Below, one piece after another: positions 52,189 to 64,000 of a stretch of 64,000 bases of DNA (position 1 is its first letter; every line of letters begins with the position of its first letter). The notes beneath the pieces are model-generated. The model was not told the origin of the DNA. It saw only the letters and a list, made by a program, of their open reading frames with translations, and ran no database searches. The stretch lies in the NCBI RefSeq assembly GCF_000165425.1, contig NW_001799477.1, forward strand, positions 1 to 64,000. The letters run 5' to 3'. Origin of the DNA: Paramecium tetraurelia. Taxonomy: Eukaryota; Ciliophora; Oligohymenophorea; Peniculida; Parameciidae. A program made the translations under genes and the position numbers.

Positions 52189-54280
52189 ATGGATCAATAA
52201 CATTAATAGCATTTTCAAACTATAGAATGTGTAGTTTCTGAGAGATTAACAACCAGAGGCAAATCCTAAACTAAAGACACAATTCAAGTCTTATCCCCTA
52301 AACAAAATATAGTGTATGTCAAGAGATAGCCATAACAAATCATAACAACAACACAAGCACCAATCAGAACAGAAACCTTTGTTAAACCTATTATCTAATA
52401 AGTACAAAAAGTACAGGTAGTTGATAATAGAGATGAGGTTGAATTTTATAAGAGTAAATGTCTAATCTATGAAAAACAAATCAGTGAACTCAACATTGAA
52501 GTTACTAGATTGAGGTCTCATCCTACAATCTAAGAGAAAATCACTTACGTTGAAGATTCCCATAAAGTAGCTGAATTGGAAAGATAACTAAATATCTACC
52601 AAACTGAAATTAATAAATTAACTGCCTCTTTGAAAGAAACAAACATTGAAATTGAGACTCTTAGGATAAAGAATACATAAATAACTTCATAATTGGTTTA
52701 TTATCAATAATAAAACAGCGATTTTGATAAATTAAAGAAAACTTAAATTGACAGTGAACAATATTATTAAAATGAAATCCAAAGATTAAATATTCTCGTC
52801 TAATAGAGCTAAACCTAATTACAATCCTTGCAAGCCACTTTAATAGATGCTAAGAAGTACGAATAATTGTACATCTAACTTCAATTGACCTAAACCACTT
52901 TAACTAATGAATTAGAGAGATGTACCTAAGTTTTGAAGGTAAAACAAGAGGAATTTGAAACCACTAAATTATAGCTAATTAAAGACTTGGAAATTTAATC
53001 ATTGAGGCTGAAGGATTTCGATAGAGAAAATAAAGAATTAAAACAAAGGGAATATTCAATCTAATAATAGTTAGAAAGATTGAATAAAGAGTACTAAGAA
53101 CTTAGTGATCGATACAATAGTGATATTCGATCAAAAAATGATGAAATTGCCAGACTGACTACAGTGACTCAAACATTATAATTGACATTCTAAGATACTT
53201 CAAAATTCCAAGAATATGAACATAGATCTAAATTATAAAGTGAAGAAATTTAATTACTCAACTAAAAGATTAGAATAAAATAGGACGAGATAGATAAATG
53301 TAAATTGCAATTACATTAATACAATCTCTAATTACAGGAATATTCTAAATATGTTGATTTTGAATCTAGATATAGAAGTATTTAATAAGAATACGAAAGG
53401 ATTCACAATACTTTGAGAATGAAAGTAGAAGAAAATGATAATTTAAGATCTTGTATTTCTAAATTACAATTAACAATCAGTGACAAGTATAAATCAAATG
53501 ATTATGAAAATAAAATTGCTTTGTTGAGTTAAGAAATAGAAAGATTACATCAAAGCTTAAAAGAGTAGATAGGATGAAAATGACAGATTAAGATAAGAAC
53601 TTTACTAATTTTAATCCTCACAAAATGACTAATAAATAGCTGTCCTAAATAGTGAAATTGATAGGCTCAATACTCAACTAAAAATCAAAAGTGAAGAATT
53701 AGAAAAGAATAGAACCAATTTTAATTAGTTCTAATATAATGAATCTTCAAGACTTAAAGAAATAGAGTAGAAAAATGTTGTCTATTCAAATGAAATTGAT
53801 AGATTGAGCAATTTAGTTAGAGTCAAAATTAATGAATCGGAATAATATAAGTAGGAGCTAGTAAAATTAAGAGATTAATCCACTAAATTTACTTAAATGT
53901 ACAATGATAATGAAAAATTAACTACTTTAATAAGAGCCTTACAGGATGAAATAGATTAATCTAAAAGAAAATAAAAGTTTGATGAATCAAATATAAATAA
54001 TGAAAAAGTTTAAGTTTTAATTTAAGAATTAGATTCTTGGAAGACATAATTCATCACTCAAAATAGAGAATTTCACAAAAATTAAGAATTACTTATTTTA
54101 GCATAAGCAGAATTGGATTCTTTAAAAAATAAAAGGACTTCTACCTTAAAAGTATGATATCATTATATTCATTAGACTGAATAGTATTCTGATTTAAACA
54201 ATGAAAATAAAGTAGAGTTTAAGAAGAATCATACAACACAACCTAGTTACATATTAGGAATTTTAAATACCAAAAATTGA
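52189..54280 (+). CDS. Long coiled-coil protein
   Basis: 681 aa with two introns (22 nt CAG-ended near 53566-53587; 24 nt TAG-ended near 54152-54175), each needed for frame; together they give an exact codon count. After a polar 80-residue head (MDQQHQQHFQTIECVV; QIITTTQAPIRTETF) it is continuous coiled coil (VEFYKSKCLIYEKQI; LERQLNIYQTEINKL; EIDRLNTQLKIKSEELEK) to near the end, then a short tail QPSYILGILNTKN. No globular domain. Likely structural (basal body, cilium or cortex); that role is inference. Confidence 0.75.
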
Positions 54281-55134
54281 AATAAAATGCTATATATTTA
54301 TTATAATATTTAATAATATTGTTATGAAAATTTGTTATTCTAAATGGATTTTCATTTAATCATTCTATTTGATTGATTTTTAATATCTTTAAACAAAAAA
54401 AAATAAAATTCTATTTTATTTCAAATTTTATCAATCAATATATATTTTCATTTCTATTAATAACTCTGAACATTTAATTAGTTTCAATTATATTAGAAAA
54501 ATGGCATTTAATTACTATTTTTAAAAATGCAATAACCTTGATGGATCAATAAAATTTAGTATAGATTACTATCTTTGTCAAATATAGTTTTAAGAATTCT
54601 GAATTGAAATTTTAACCATTTCTGAAGGATAAAAAATTAAAAGGAATTAACTGAATTATAATTATCATTCAAATTTTGATTTGAAAATAGAAATAAAATT
54701 CATATATAATTCAACTCTATTACTAAAATTTACTATCATAAACTTTTGCAGATTTTAGCAGAGTTAGAATTTATTTGACTGAAATAAATAAAATAGCCAA
54801 ATATCTTACGACTTCTCATATCAGCAACATCTTAAATATTAAACAGTAGGATAATTAAATATTTAGTTGATAATTCTAATAAATTATAAATAAAAGATCA
54901 AAAATCTTAAAATAAAGAAAAAATTAACCTTATTGATAAAACACAGAAAACAGAAATTCAAAATGTTTCAATTCAGATTACAAAATACAACTATGATAAT
55001 AATTAATTTTAGTTTTAAGAAATGTGTAAAACCAATTCCTTAATTCAACCTGAAAATCTTTAATAAAAATTTTTATATAATAAACTATAATCTATAGTAA
55101 AATTTTTAGATGTTCTTCAACCTGAAGAAATCAA
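54281..55134. other. AT-rich spacer between convergent genes
   Basis: Mostly poly-A/T-rich. A TGA-free plus frame starts near 54870 and runs into the antisense of the repeat gene at 55135, but has no convincing start, no motif and poor composition, so I do not call it. Confidence 0.45.
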
Positions 55135-55820
55135 TCAATAAACTAATATAATGATCATTGGTACTAGTAATTATATTCCGTAATTGTCTTAATTTGCCTT
55201 GTCTTCTTGTTCATTAACCATTTCCAATTCTAAATTTTCTCTATTCAATTAGTTTGATGTATCTGTTTCATGTGTGCCAGATTATTCATTATTAGTTTCA
55301 ATTTTAGTAGATGAATCTTTATTAGAACCTTCCTCTCTCTTTGCAGCTGTTCTTTCAGATTTTCCTTCATCAGATCCTTCCTCTCTCTTAGCAGCTTTTC
55401 TATCAGATGTTCCTTCATCAGATCCTTCTTCTCTCTTAGCAACTTTTCTATCAGATGTTCTTTCATCGGATCCTTCTTCTCTCTTAGCAACTTTTCTATC
55501 AGATGTTCCTTCATCAGATCCTACTTCTCTCTTAGCAACTTTTCTTTCAGATGTACCTTCTTCAGAAACTTCCTCTCTCTTCACAACAGTTCTTTCAGTT
55601 TTTCCTTCTTCTCTCTTGACCACTAATTTATCTTAAGCTCCATCTCTTTTGATAACTGTTGTTTCAGATGTATCCACCTTTGCTTCTCCTTCTTATAACA
55701 CTCTTCTTTCATACTTTCTATACTTATTTTCTCATTATTTCTCCCATCCGTTACTTCTATTGCCTGAGACAAAATTAATGTCATCATTAAAAAAACGAAC
55801 AATATTGATATTTTTTACAT
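55135..55820 (-). CDS. Secreted/anchored protein of 16-residue charged repeats
   Basis: 217 aa with one 32-nt intron ending AAG (near 55703-55734). A clear signal peptide: MQKISILFVFLMMTLILSQA. The core has about seven tandem copies, some diverged, of a 16-residue unit KREEGSDEGTSDRKVA (a 48-bp minisatellite, 55290-55640). The C-terminus is polar, then hydrophobic (YGIQLLVPMIIILVY), a possible GPI signal or short TM anchor. It contains no cysteine pattern and no known domain. Both plus- and minus-strand frames through the repeats are open; the minus one is chosen because only it has a signal peptide, anchor and intron. Probably an unstructured surface or secretory-granule protein. Confidence 0.72.
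55290..55640. repeat. 48-bp tandem repeat (minisatellite) in a coding region
   Basis: About seven imperfect copies of a 48-bp unit containing TCATCAGATCCTTCTTCTC on the plus strand. A multiple of three, so copy-number change keeps the reading frame. Confidence 0.85.
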
Positions 55821-57238
55821 TAAAATTAATAAATTTATTTTTTTTGAATTTTACAGTTAAAATATAATTTTAAGGAAGTTATGAATAATTTTTGAGATTT
55901 TTTATTATTTAAATTTTTATCAATCTTATTTCTAACTACCATTTAATTTCTTATGATGTTTTTTTTATCTTATCAGTATTATTTTCAATATTTTCTAAAC
56001 TTACTGTTTTCGAAATTTTCACTTATTTTTATATTATTTTTTAATTCAAAATATTCTTTATGATATTTAATGATAAAATCAACTTTAATTGTTTAGTTAA
56101 AGTAAAGCATTTAATTACATTTTATAAAACGATTGAGTTATTAGAGAAATAATTATCTTAAATTTATGGACATATGTTTAAATTCATATTATTGATAATA
56201 AATTATATTAATATAAAATAGGAATATATATGATTTTAAATAAATTATTTTTTTTTTTAAATTCCTTTTTTATGTAAAGTTGATTAGATAGGTTTTAAAT
56301 AATACTTTTACTCTTGCCAAATTATGAATATTTTCTAAAATCATTGAAATTTGTAATAGTATAATTCAATTAAGAAGAATAGTTGATTATGTTTTCAATT
56401 CATAAAAATTTTGGGGGGACTTTCGTTTTACTTTTTTCTTATGAAAGATCTCATGTAAAACTATTTTTGGAGTTTTTTTTAAAAAGTATTTTAGATATAT
56501 TTTTAAGAGAAAGAAAAGTTTAATTGGGTTTTTATAAATTAAATTGAAATCAACTCTGGTTAATTTTGCTATCTTGTTAATAAAATCTTTACTCATGCTA
56601 AGTATTTGATTTGATAAGTTTGAAATTATTAGTACATCATTTTAGGAGAATCAACAGGATTAGATGGTTTAATATTTTAATTTAAAACTAATGCATATTA
56701 AATGTAAATAATAACAAAAGCTAATAAAATATAGAAGTAATATTTCTAAAATTATTGAATGTATTACTTTTACAACGCGATTATACAATCACAATTTTCT
56801 AAGATATAGGATGTCATTTTGAAATTTCAATATTAGAATCTGTGTTTTAATAGTGCTTAGTTTATATTAAAAAAGTTTTGTTAATGTAATTAAATCCAAC
56901 AATTATTGTATTTTAATTATTTCTTTGATCAGAATAAGAATTAGATTAATCATTATATCAATTATAATAAAAAATGTTTTTTTTTCTTTAAATGTTTGAC
57001 TATCCTTTCACAAAAGACACTGGAAAGTGAGCTTTTTATTAAGCAAATAATTTCATACAAGATTAATTATGAAAATTAACTGTTATTCTGACTCTAATTT
57101 AAATTGTTAGATCTGTTAGTAAAGAATAGGATGGGAACAGAAAAACATTAGAAAAGATGTTTTCTCAATCAGATCAGAATCAATTAAATAATAAAAAATC
57201 TTATAAAATGTTAAATTTAATTTATTTCTCAAGGGGAT
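55821..57238. other. Long AT-rich intergenic region
   Basis: Extremely AT-rich with many poly-T/poly-A runs. A Lys/Phe-rich frame at 56387-56596 (minus) exists, but its composition is that of random AT-rich DNA and it has no neighbouring support. I see no gene here. Confidence 0.5.
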
Positions 57239-60200
57239 TAACGTTTATCATCATATCTAACACTTTCAAAGGTTCTTTAATCATGATCCACCGGAAATAC
57301 TTTTGCTCCATTACTTTATGGTGCTATCATATTTTCTTAATTGCTCTATTGATGAGCTGGTAAGAGATTTTATTTCTCTTGGTTTATAAATGGAATTTCT
57401 TGAATTGAGGGTGGAGGAGTAGGCAATTTATATATTCCTGGATTATTACGAACTAATTTCATAAGATACCTTCTTATCATTTAAAATCTATTTTTAACTC
57501 TTTTCTGCTGTTGTCCGCGGTTAGTCAACAGCCTTTTGAAGATCCAATTTGAATTTATAAGACGAGGGTATTTTTTATTGATCATATCTCTAACCTTATC
57601 AATATTCTCTTGTTAATCTTCAAGCTAAGCCAATACAATTTCCCAAAGAATAATTATAATGAAAACCAGGTTGAATATAATTAAAAGCATATAGAATGGC
57701 CAAACAATTTCCTAATTGTTGGACAAAGAGGATTAATAAATTGTCATTCCTATGACAATGGATGTTCCACAAATAAGAGTACTAAATTCATCAATCAAAT
57801 TTAAGAAAGGCAACTTATAAGGCCTGTAGGATCTAGTTAATACTTAATAAATAAAAACGATAATGAAGACTAAGGCTCCTTTTATAATGATCAAATCCTC
57901 ATAGAATGTTAAAAATATAATGATAAATCCTTTTTCAAGTATTTTGACAATTTCCCAAAAATAAGCTTCTGTTTAGTATTCGTTGTACAAATATCCCCAA
58001 TTTTTTCTGGTGTTTTCTTTATCTAAATGATGTCTTTGTTTATATAAACTGATGAACATGAATGCTGGAATAAAAAAGGCAAGAGTTAAAGTAGAAGGCA
58101 ATATAAAAGTTAAAATCCAGTTGAAATGGGTTTAAGTATCGTACCTATAAGCTACATTGCCTTGAATCCAGTATAGATTAGAAATTTGTCTAAAGGAAAG
58201 TAAGGATATAAATCCACCAATTAAAGTAGGCTATAAATAGGTGAACAAATATATTGCTGTCGTTGTTATTGCAGATTTGTTTGGTTTAGCTAACCGTATT
58301 AATATCACAACGGCATAAATTATAAGGAATGTAAAAATGTACAACATGGGCATAAATAGAGCCCATATCATTCTGAAATATATGATATTGATATCAACAA
58401 GGTTAACTAGAAAGCAATCAAGGGAAAAACTCATGGCCTCTGTTGGATTACCAACTGATCTCACTGATGATTAAAGGGCACTTGGGAGTTTAAGTTAAAA
58501 AGTTGAGACAGCTCCAATAATTTACAAATAGTTTGTCAACACCTTTATCAACACACTTCCATATCCTGCTTTTGGATCTTTACGAAAGATTTTGAGGTGA
58601 TGCATCTTAGATTACGTAATCATTTTATCTACAGTTTCTACAGTTCCCTTAACTGATAAAAAAATAGAGATCATTGTCCAAATGCTCACTAGAATAACTT
58701 TAAGTGTATTATCACCGATGTTATTGCAACTTCCGCATTTATAAGAAGTACTAACCGAATGCGCTCCTTGACCTCTAATATTATAAATATCACATTATTC
58801 ACATAATGCTCCTACGTGTGCCTATGAACATAAATCATTTCCAGGATTCCATCCTCCCACACAGTTTTCAGGTAAATTCAGACAATATTCTATTTTATCG
58901 CTGCTTTCAAAGGGTCTCCAATATTCTGGTCTTAACATGACTCTGGCTGAAGAGACTTACTACATTTTGATAGGGTCTTTGATTTAACATTAATCACCAG
59001 CTTTAACATTATACTAATCAGCATTAGAATCACATAATTTACATGTTCCAAGTCTAGTTTTATATTCTCCTCTTTGACAAGGGAAAGTTTAGAGATTGAC
59101 TCTCAATCTATAATTCGTGAAATAATCCTACAATAAATAAGGAGGTTTTTCTTCAAAGATTGGAATTTTAATTGAATTGCATGTTATTTCAAGTTATAAA
59201 TATCCTATTGAAGAATAATCAGGATCGAATGTAATTTCCATTTAATCAAGATTGTAATCCTGACTGGTTGAATTGAATAAAACTTCTGTGATGCTAGTGA
59301 AATTAGTTAAGAATTCTCCTTCTTACTTATCAATAATTTACCTCCCCCTTATAAAACATTTACTACCTTCCAAAGACTTAATCTGACTATTCTCGTCATT
59401 CAGAGGTAATATTCTAAAAGTAAAATTATATGGAATGTAAGATTAGGTTATTTCATCAAAAATTTAGTATCCCCCAATAGGCTATCCACTGGGTAACATT
59501 ATGTTATCATATTCTAAGCTTCCCATTTTATATTGCTTTACATCTATAATTTCTGTTTTATTGGTTGAATTTTTCTCAAGTATTTTTTTCTGCATGATCT
59601 TTGATCCTATCTATAAGGTCAATTAAGTTGGTTAGTTTGCTAAGTTATCACCAAAATAAGATGCTTGGTTTCCTTGGAATACGTTATTCATTTTTGATGG
59701 TGATTACATTTAAAAATCACTTAAATATAATGCGCCACCTACTTTTGCTTAATTATTTGCAAAAACTGAATCGTACACAATCAATTATGTGTCCAATTCA
59801 TAATCGAAATACAATGCTCCCGCTACAGAAGATGCTATGTTATTTGTAAATTAACAATTTGAAATTACAGAACTCAAAGCTGATATCAAAATGGCCCCAC
59901 CAAATGTAGCCTGGTTATTATCAAATAAACTTTTCTCTAGTTTAATAGTAGATATTTATTTATCAAATTCGGCTTTTTCTTAACCTAGAATTCTATTTGA
60001 TTTGAACTTTGAGAATAATTGGATTTCATTTGTTGATTTAGCTGCAATTACAAAACAACTAAAAATTCCACATTAATTATCTTTTAAAATAAAACCATTT
60101 ATATAAATTAGATTTTGATTTTATTCCTCATCAATATTTGTAAACTTCAAAACACCCTTTTAACAATTAGCACAGTTAATCTTTTAAATGTTCATATTAT

Positions 60201-63200
60201 CTAATAAAATGTAGTGATTTGCTGAAACAGAATCGATTTCAAAAATGAAATTTGGATTTGTCTTATTCTTTATAATTGCATAGAAATTGTTTAAACTAAT
60301 GATATAACGCTATTCCTAATCATAGAGGGCTTATAATGATGTTGGTTAATTAGAAGTCAGATCGCATTTATAAAATGATTCTGGAACTGTAGAAATTGGT
60401 GTATTTGGCAATGACACATCTCCTATTACTTCAGAGATATCCTTCAATTTTACGTTGATCAGCTAAACCTATGTCAGATATTCTAATAATTATCAAATCA
60501 AATATATACTTTTATTCAATTAAAGGCTAAGAATACTCCCACTGATTATTGTAATATTTTGGATCAAAACGGTATCTAATTTAATCTAGCTTGCCTCCAA
60601 AACTTCTAAAGCTCCATAATCAAAAATGTCAAAAATATTACAACTCCTTAATGTAAGATTGCCACGCTTTATTGATATTAAGTAGTTTTAAGTCTAAAGA
60701 GATATTTCTGAACTACTTAAATTTTAGATTTTCCCCAAATATTCTAGATATCCAATGTATGTATTTTTAATTGATAAATCAAACACTGTAAACTGCAAAA
60801 TCAAAGATTTGCTACTGAAAGTTACAGGGAGTTTGAGGAATGCATTCTGGAATGAAAATACATTCTATACTGTATTGTAATATATTATAATGGAATTATT
60901 GTTCCTTGAAGGTTCAATAAAAATTGTCCCCCCCTCATTTCTACTATAACTATTAGAAAAGCTATTGTTCAGTATAGATAGATGTAAATCTGACTGAGAA
61001 GCATCAATAAATAGAGTTCCTCCTTATGACTTTTCTTTCATTTATAGATTTGCTTAACTGAAATTAAAGACGCAATTCTATATCGCAATTGACCCACTTG
61101 ATTAAGTTCCAAAGTAAAATGCTCCTCCTTATAAAGCCAATGAATTATTGCTTGAGATATTTTACAAATTGATTTAATTTGCTGATAAATATCCATTCCC
61201 TCCTTTTGTCTTAATAGAAAACAGGGAATATAAGTTCTCAAAATAAACTACATCACCCTTATTGTATCCCCAAATTAATCGATCTCTCAAATATTTAAAT
61301 TGCAAATCATTCTAGTTCTAAAAAATACAATTACTCACTTTAAGAGTGTTACTAATCAAGACTAAATTAGATCCTTAATTATTAGTCAAAACATTATTAG
61401 AGAAGGTCGATTCAGCTAGAACGATGTTTGAATTCGGATTTTGTATGAGAATTGTTGATGACTATTTGAAAAGTAAATCTTCTTAGTAATTGTGATGATG
61501 GTTATTAAAGCAGATCATTTTATTCAGAGTTATTTCTTACTGTTATTCTGATATTATGCTTAGAATTGTAGGCTATTCTGCAAGTTTAGTAAGTATCATT
61601 GTATTATTTGAGAATTACACCTATTATATCATTATGGTTTCTTTTTATCGATAATTTGATCCATCTAATGACTTAATTGTGATGATAGGCAAATTAAGAA
61701 CAATCAATCCTAAAACTTGGAGTTTATCAATTTCAATAGTTTTAGTATTGAATATTTAGAGCATACTACCATATCCAATTTCAAGGCTCTACTAAATGCA
61801 AGAGAGCTGTTGATGAATTAACTAGATCTTAAATCCACTGTTTAAAGTGGCTTTTATATTCTTTAGAACTAGTTTATCTACATTATTAATTGATATTTCT
61901 GGTAGAGTGAAGGCTCGAACAATATTTAAATTCAAGATTGTCATCTAATTTACATCAAAGTATATGGAAGAATTCGAGGATGTCATTAGACTTGAGTATT
62001 GTTATAGAGTGAATTAATTTGATTCTAATGACAAGTCATCAATCTATATTCTTAGATCTTTAAAATTCTAACTCTAAATCAATTCAATGAAGACTTTGCT
62101 GCCTTGGTAAAAATTGTTTTTGAATGCAATTGTGTTTAAAGTGAGAGAGCTGATCGATATACTATCTTGATATAAAGCATCAACAACATTAGTGATTACT
62201 CTATTATCAGCACTTTCAAATGTGTTACCTTCAATAAGCATATTATTAATTGTGAATAATGGTAATTTGAATAATTTGACTTCTGCGAAGAAATCTCCGT
62301 TTTAGACAGTAATATCAGTTAGAATGACACTAAGTGCTCCATGTAATATAAATAGGGACGATTAAGTGAGTTGTTCTTGATCAGATAAAAATTATTGGAT
62401 TGTGAATTCAGATTCTCTTAGTTGGTTGGGGAATTCAGTATATAAAACAATAGAGTTTGTGTATTTGTTATTATAGGATTTAAAATTATTAGCAATAAAT
62501 TTTTGATTTCCTTAATCTGTGCCCAGGATTTGAACGAATAAGTTGGAGTTAAGGATTTAACAATTCTATATTAGGATTGTATCTATAGAATAAATTAATG
62601 TATTTTTTATTGGCTGAGTGAAATAGTATCTAATAATACCATCAATATTATTTAATTTTGAATCTGAAATTTCAAAATTCTTAATTGAAATTGAATTAGG
62701 GTTTTATAATTTGATTTGAAATTGAAGATCAACTGCATTCTTGATAGAAAATTGATCAATAAGGAAAGAGACTCCAAATACACTATTCACATTTAAGGAT
62801 AAATATTTGCTTGTAGGGATGATTTAGACGTTCTTCAGTGTAACAGTTGAAAATTCTAAAAATGATACATCACCTTCCATATGAATAGGGATGTCATTTT
62901 AAGATTAAATTATTAATTCAATGTATTTCACTGTAAATACATTCTATCTAATTTGAGACTAAATAAAAGTGTTCTTATTGATTATGCAATCTCCACTATT
63001 TGGTAATATGTTTACAATGTATCTAATTAATTTGACACTTTTAGAATTTAATTCAGTGAATAAGTAATCTGTTTCTATGTAGAAGTGACTGGAATTTGAA
63101 GAAGAAAACAAATTTTGTAAGGGTAGGTTATATTTCATAAAATATTGTCTTGCATCTTCATCAGTCTCTTAATTAAGCCTCTGTTGAAATTATGTTGTTC

Positions 63201-64000
63201 CACAATGGACTTGTTATTGGAGTTCAACAAAAAAGTAGCAATCTTTTTGGTCAGCGTTTTTGCAATTAAGTTCTTGGCCTAAACTAGGATCATTATATAA
63301 AATTCCTTAAGGAGGATCCTAAATATCTCTCTTTAAACATTATTTTGCATATCCCTTGTAAGCAGGGTTTTATTAATTGAAATAAGGATTAATTTGACTG
63401 ATTTCCTGGGGAGTAAATTCTCTACACAATTCACAAAATTGAGGGCATTGAGTGCACTTATCATTAATGACTGTTTTTATTGAATTTTAACAAGTGACAC
63501 ATTTAACTTATTCATTTTCGATGATACAACTTTCACAGGGACACTTAGGATAGCATTTTCCATTCTGTTACATTAGACCCTCAGCACATTTTAAACAAGT
63601 AACTTCATATTCGTCAATAGTAGTAGAAAGCACAAAGAGGTTAAAGTGATGCCATTCTTGTTTGGTTCTTAATTGATAACCAGGCAACAAGTCTGATTTC
63701 CATCCATCCTTGTAGAATTTATTACCATGTTCGCATTCGACACAGCCAGGCGGACATATGATGCAGTTTCCTTGCAATTTGTGTGCATAGTAAGGTTTAA
63801 AGCATTTAACACAATATTCTTGGGAGTAAACATAGTTTTGAATGCAGTATAAGCAGTATTAATCCCGGCATACTTGTTGACCTATCTCTTTTTATTCCAA
63901 TACAATAGGATTGTATGATATATTGTTATCAACAACAGAATCTCCAAACAATATGTAATAATTTTCCATAGTATCCTTTAGCTATTTTTCATGATACCCT
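57239..64000 (-). CDS. Giant surface protein: Cys-rich, beta-helix, multi-TM (5' end outside window)
   Basis: More than 2,200 residues in the window; the start lies beyond 64000. N-terminal part (about 63150-64000) is Cys-rich: CRDQYCLYCIQNYV, CIICPPGCVECEHG, CPCESC and CTQCPQFCELC. The middle (about 59100-63100) is a long series of parallel beta-helix-like repeats with GGAFYFGTQSSG, GGTLFIDASQ and Asn/Ser/Ile-rich rungs, like polymorphic-membrane-protein repeats. Next (about 58700-59090) comes another Cys cluster, then six or seven membrane spans (57600-58500: FMPMLYIFTFLIIYAVVILI; ILTFILPSTLTLAFFIPAFM; FYMLLIIFNLVFIIIILW) and a cytosolic tail with PTPPPSIQEIPF. Frame checked in several places only. 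Probable cell-surface adhesion or sensing protein of a large ciliate family. Confidence 0.8.

Noticed and set aside
53560-53595. Apparent frameshift in the long coiled-coil gene
   Set aside because: Explained by a 22-nt intron (GTAGATAGG...ACAG) that restores the frame and the codon count.
55274-55636. Plus-strand Leu/Ser/Pro repeat ORF
   Set aside because: Antisense of the 48-bp repeat gene. It lacks a start, signal peptide and anchor, whereas the minus reading has all of them.
56387-56596. Lys/Phe-rich minus-strand ORF
   Set aside because: Composition fits random AT-rich DNA; no signal, motif or neighbour support.
57157-57408. 83-codon plus-strand ORF with hydrophobic stretches
   Set aside because: It lies antisense to the C-terminal coding part of the giant surface protein, which has clear continuity through this region.

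Overview
This window looks like somatic (macronuclear) DNA of a Paramecium-type ciliate. It is very AT-rich, long frames stay open only if TAA and TAG are read as glutamine and TGA as the sole stop, genes are packed tens of bases apart, and nearly every split gene is interrupted by tiny introns of about 22-33 nt (GTA...TAG, with some AAG or CAG acceptors). With the standard code almost every gene here appears as meaningless fragments. All gene models below were made by hand with the ciliate code and introns were placed to keep the frame; for spliced models I checked that exon lengths sum to a multiple of three.

Layout: 1-3480 holds a decayed Cys-rich surface-protein gene (- strand). 3482-11106 carries a membrane RING-H2 protein and, divergently and only 28 bp away, a membrane ATPase-domain (histidine-kinase-like) protein, then a small unknown gene, a secreted Cys-rich protein with a GPI-like tail, and membrane proteins. 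11169-21682 is one very long gene, a dynein heavy chain whose AAA1 site has lost both Walker motifs. 22232-25315 is a coiled-coil protein with a run of 47 glutamines encoded by a (TAA)n microsatellite. 25363-27191 is a pseudokinase. 27362-34591 holds a two-TM ciliate protein, a coiled-coil protein, a DHHC palmitoyltransferase, a divergent Ras-like GTPase, a TAN1/THUMPD1 homologue and a TPR protein.

34803-42407 contains a B-box/coiled-coil protein, a tandem pair of related polytopic membrane proteins (19 bp apart), a LIN54/tesmin-type CXC protein and two coiled-coil proteins. 42854-45017 is a secreted four-repeat protein, followed by a protein-kinase pseudogene, a second two-TM family member, a zinc-binding membrane protein, a UMP-CMP/adenylate kinase, a long coiled-coil protein and, at 55135-55820, a secreted 16-residue-repeat protein hidden from standard-code ORF calling. 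From 57239 to the right edge runs one huge surface protein (Cys-rich, beta-helix, multi-TM), whose 5' end lies outside the window.

The content is dominated by cilia/cytoskeleton and cell-surface/membrane functions, mixed with ordinary housekeeping genes. I saw no transposon, CRISPR array, rRNA or tRNA, and no telomeric repeat.
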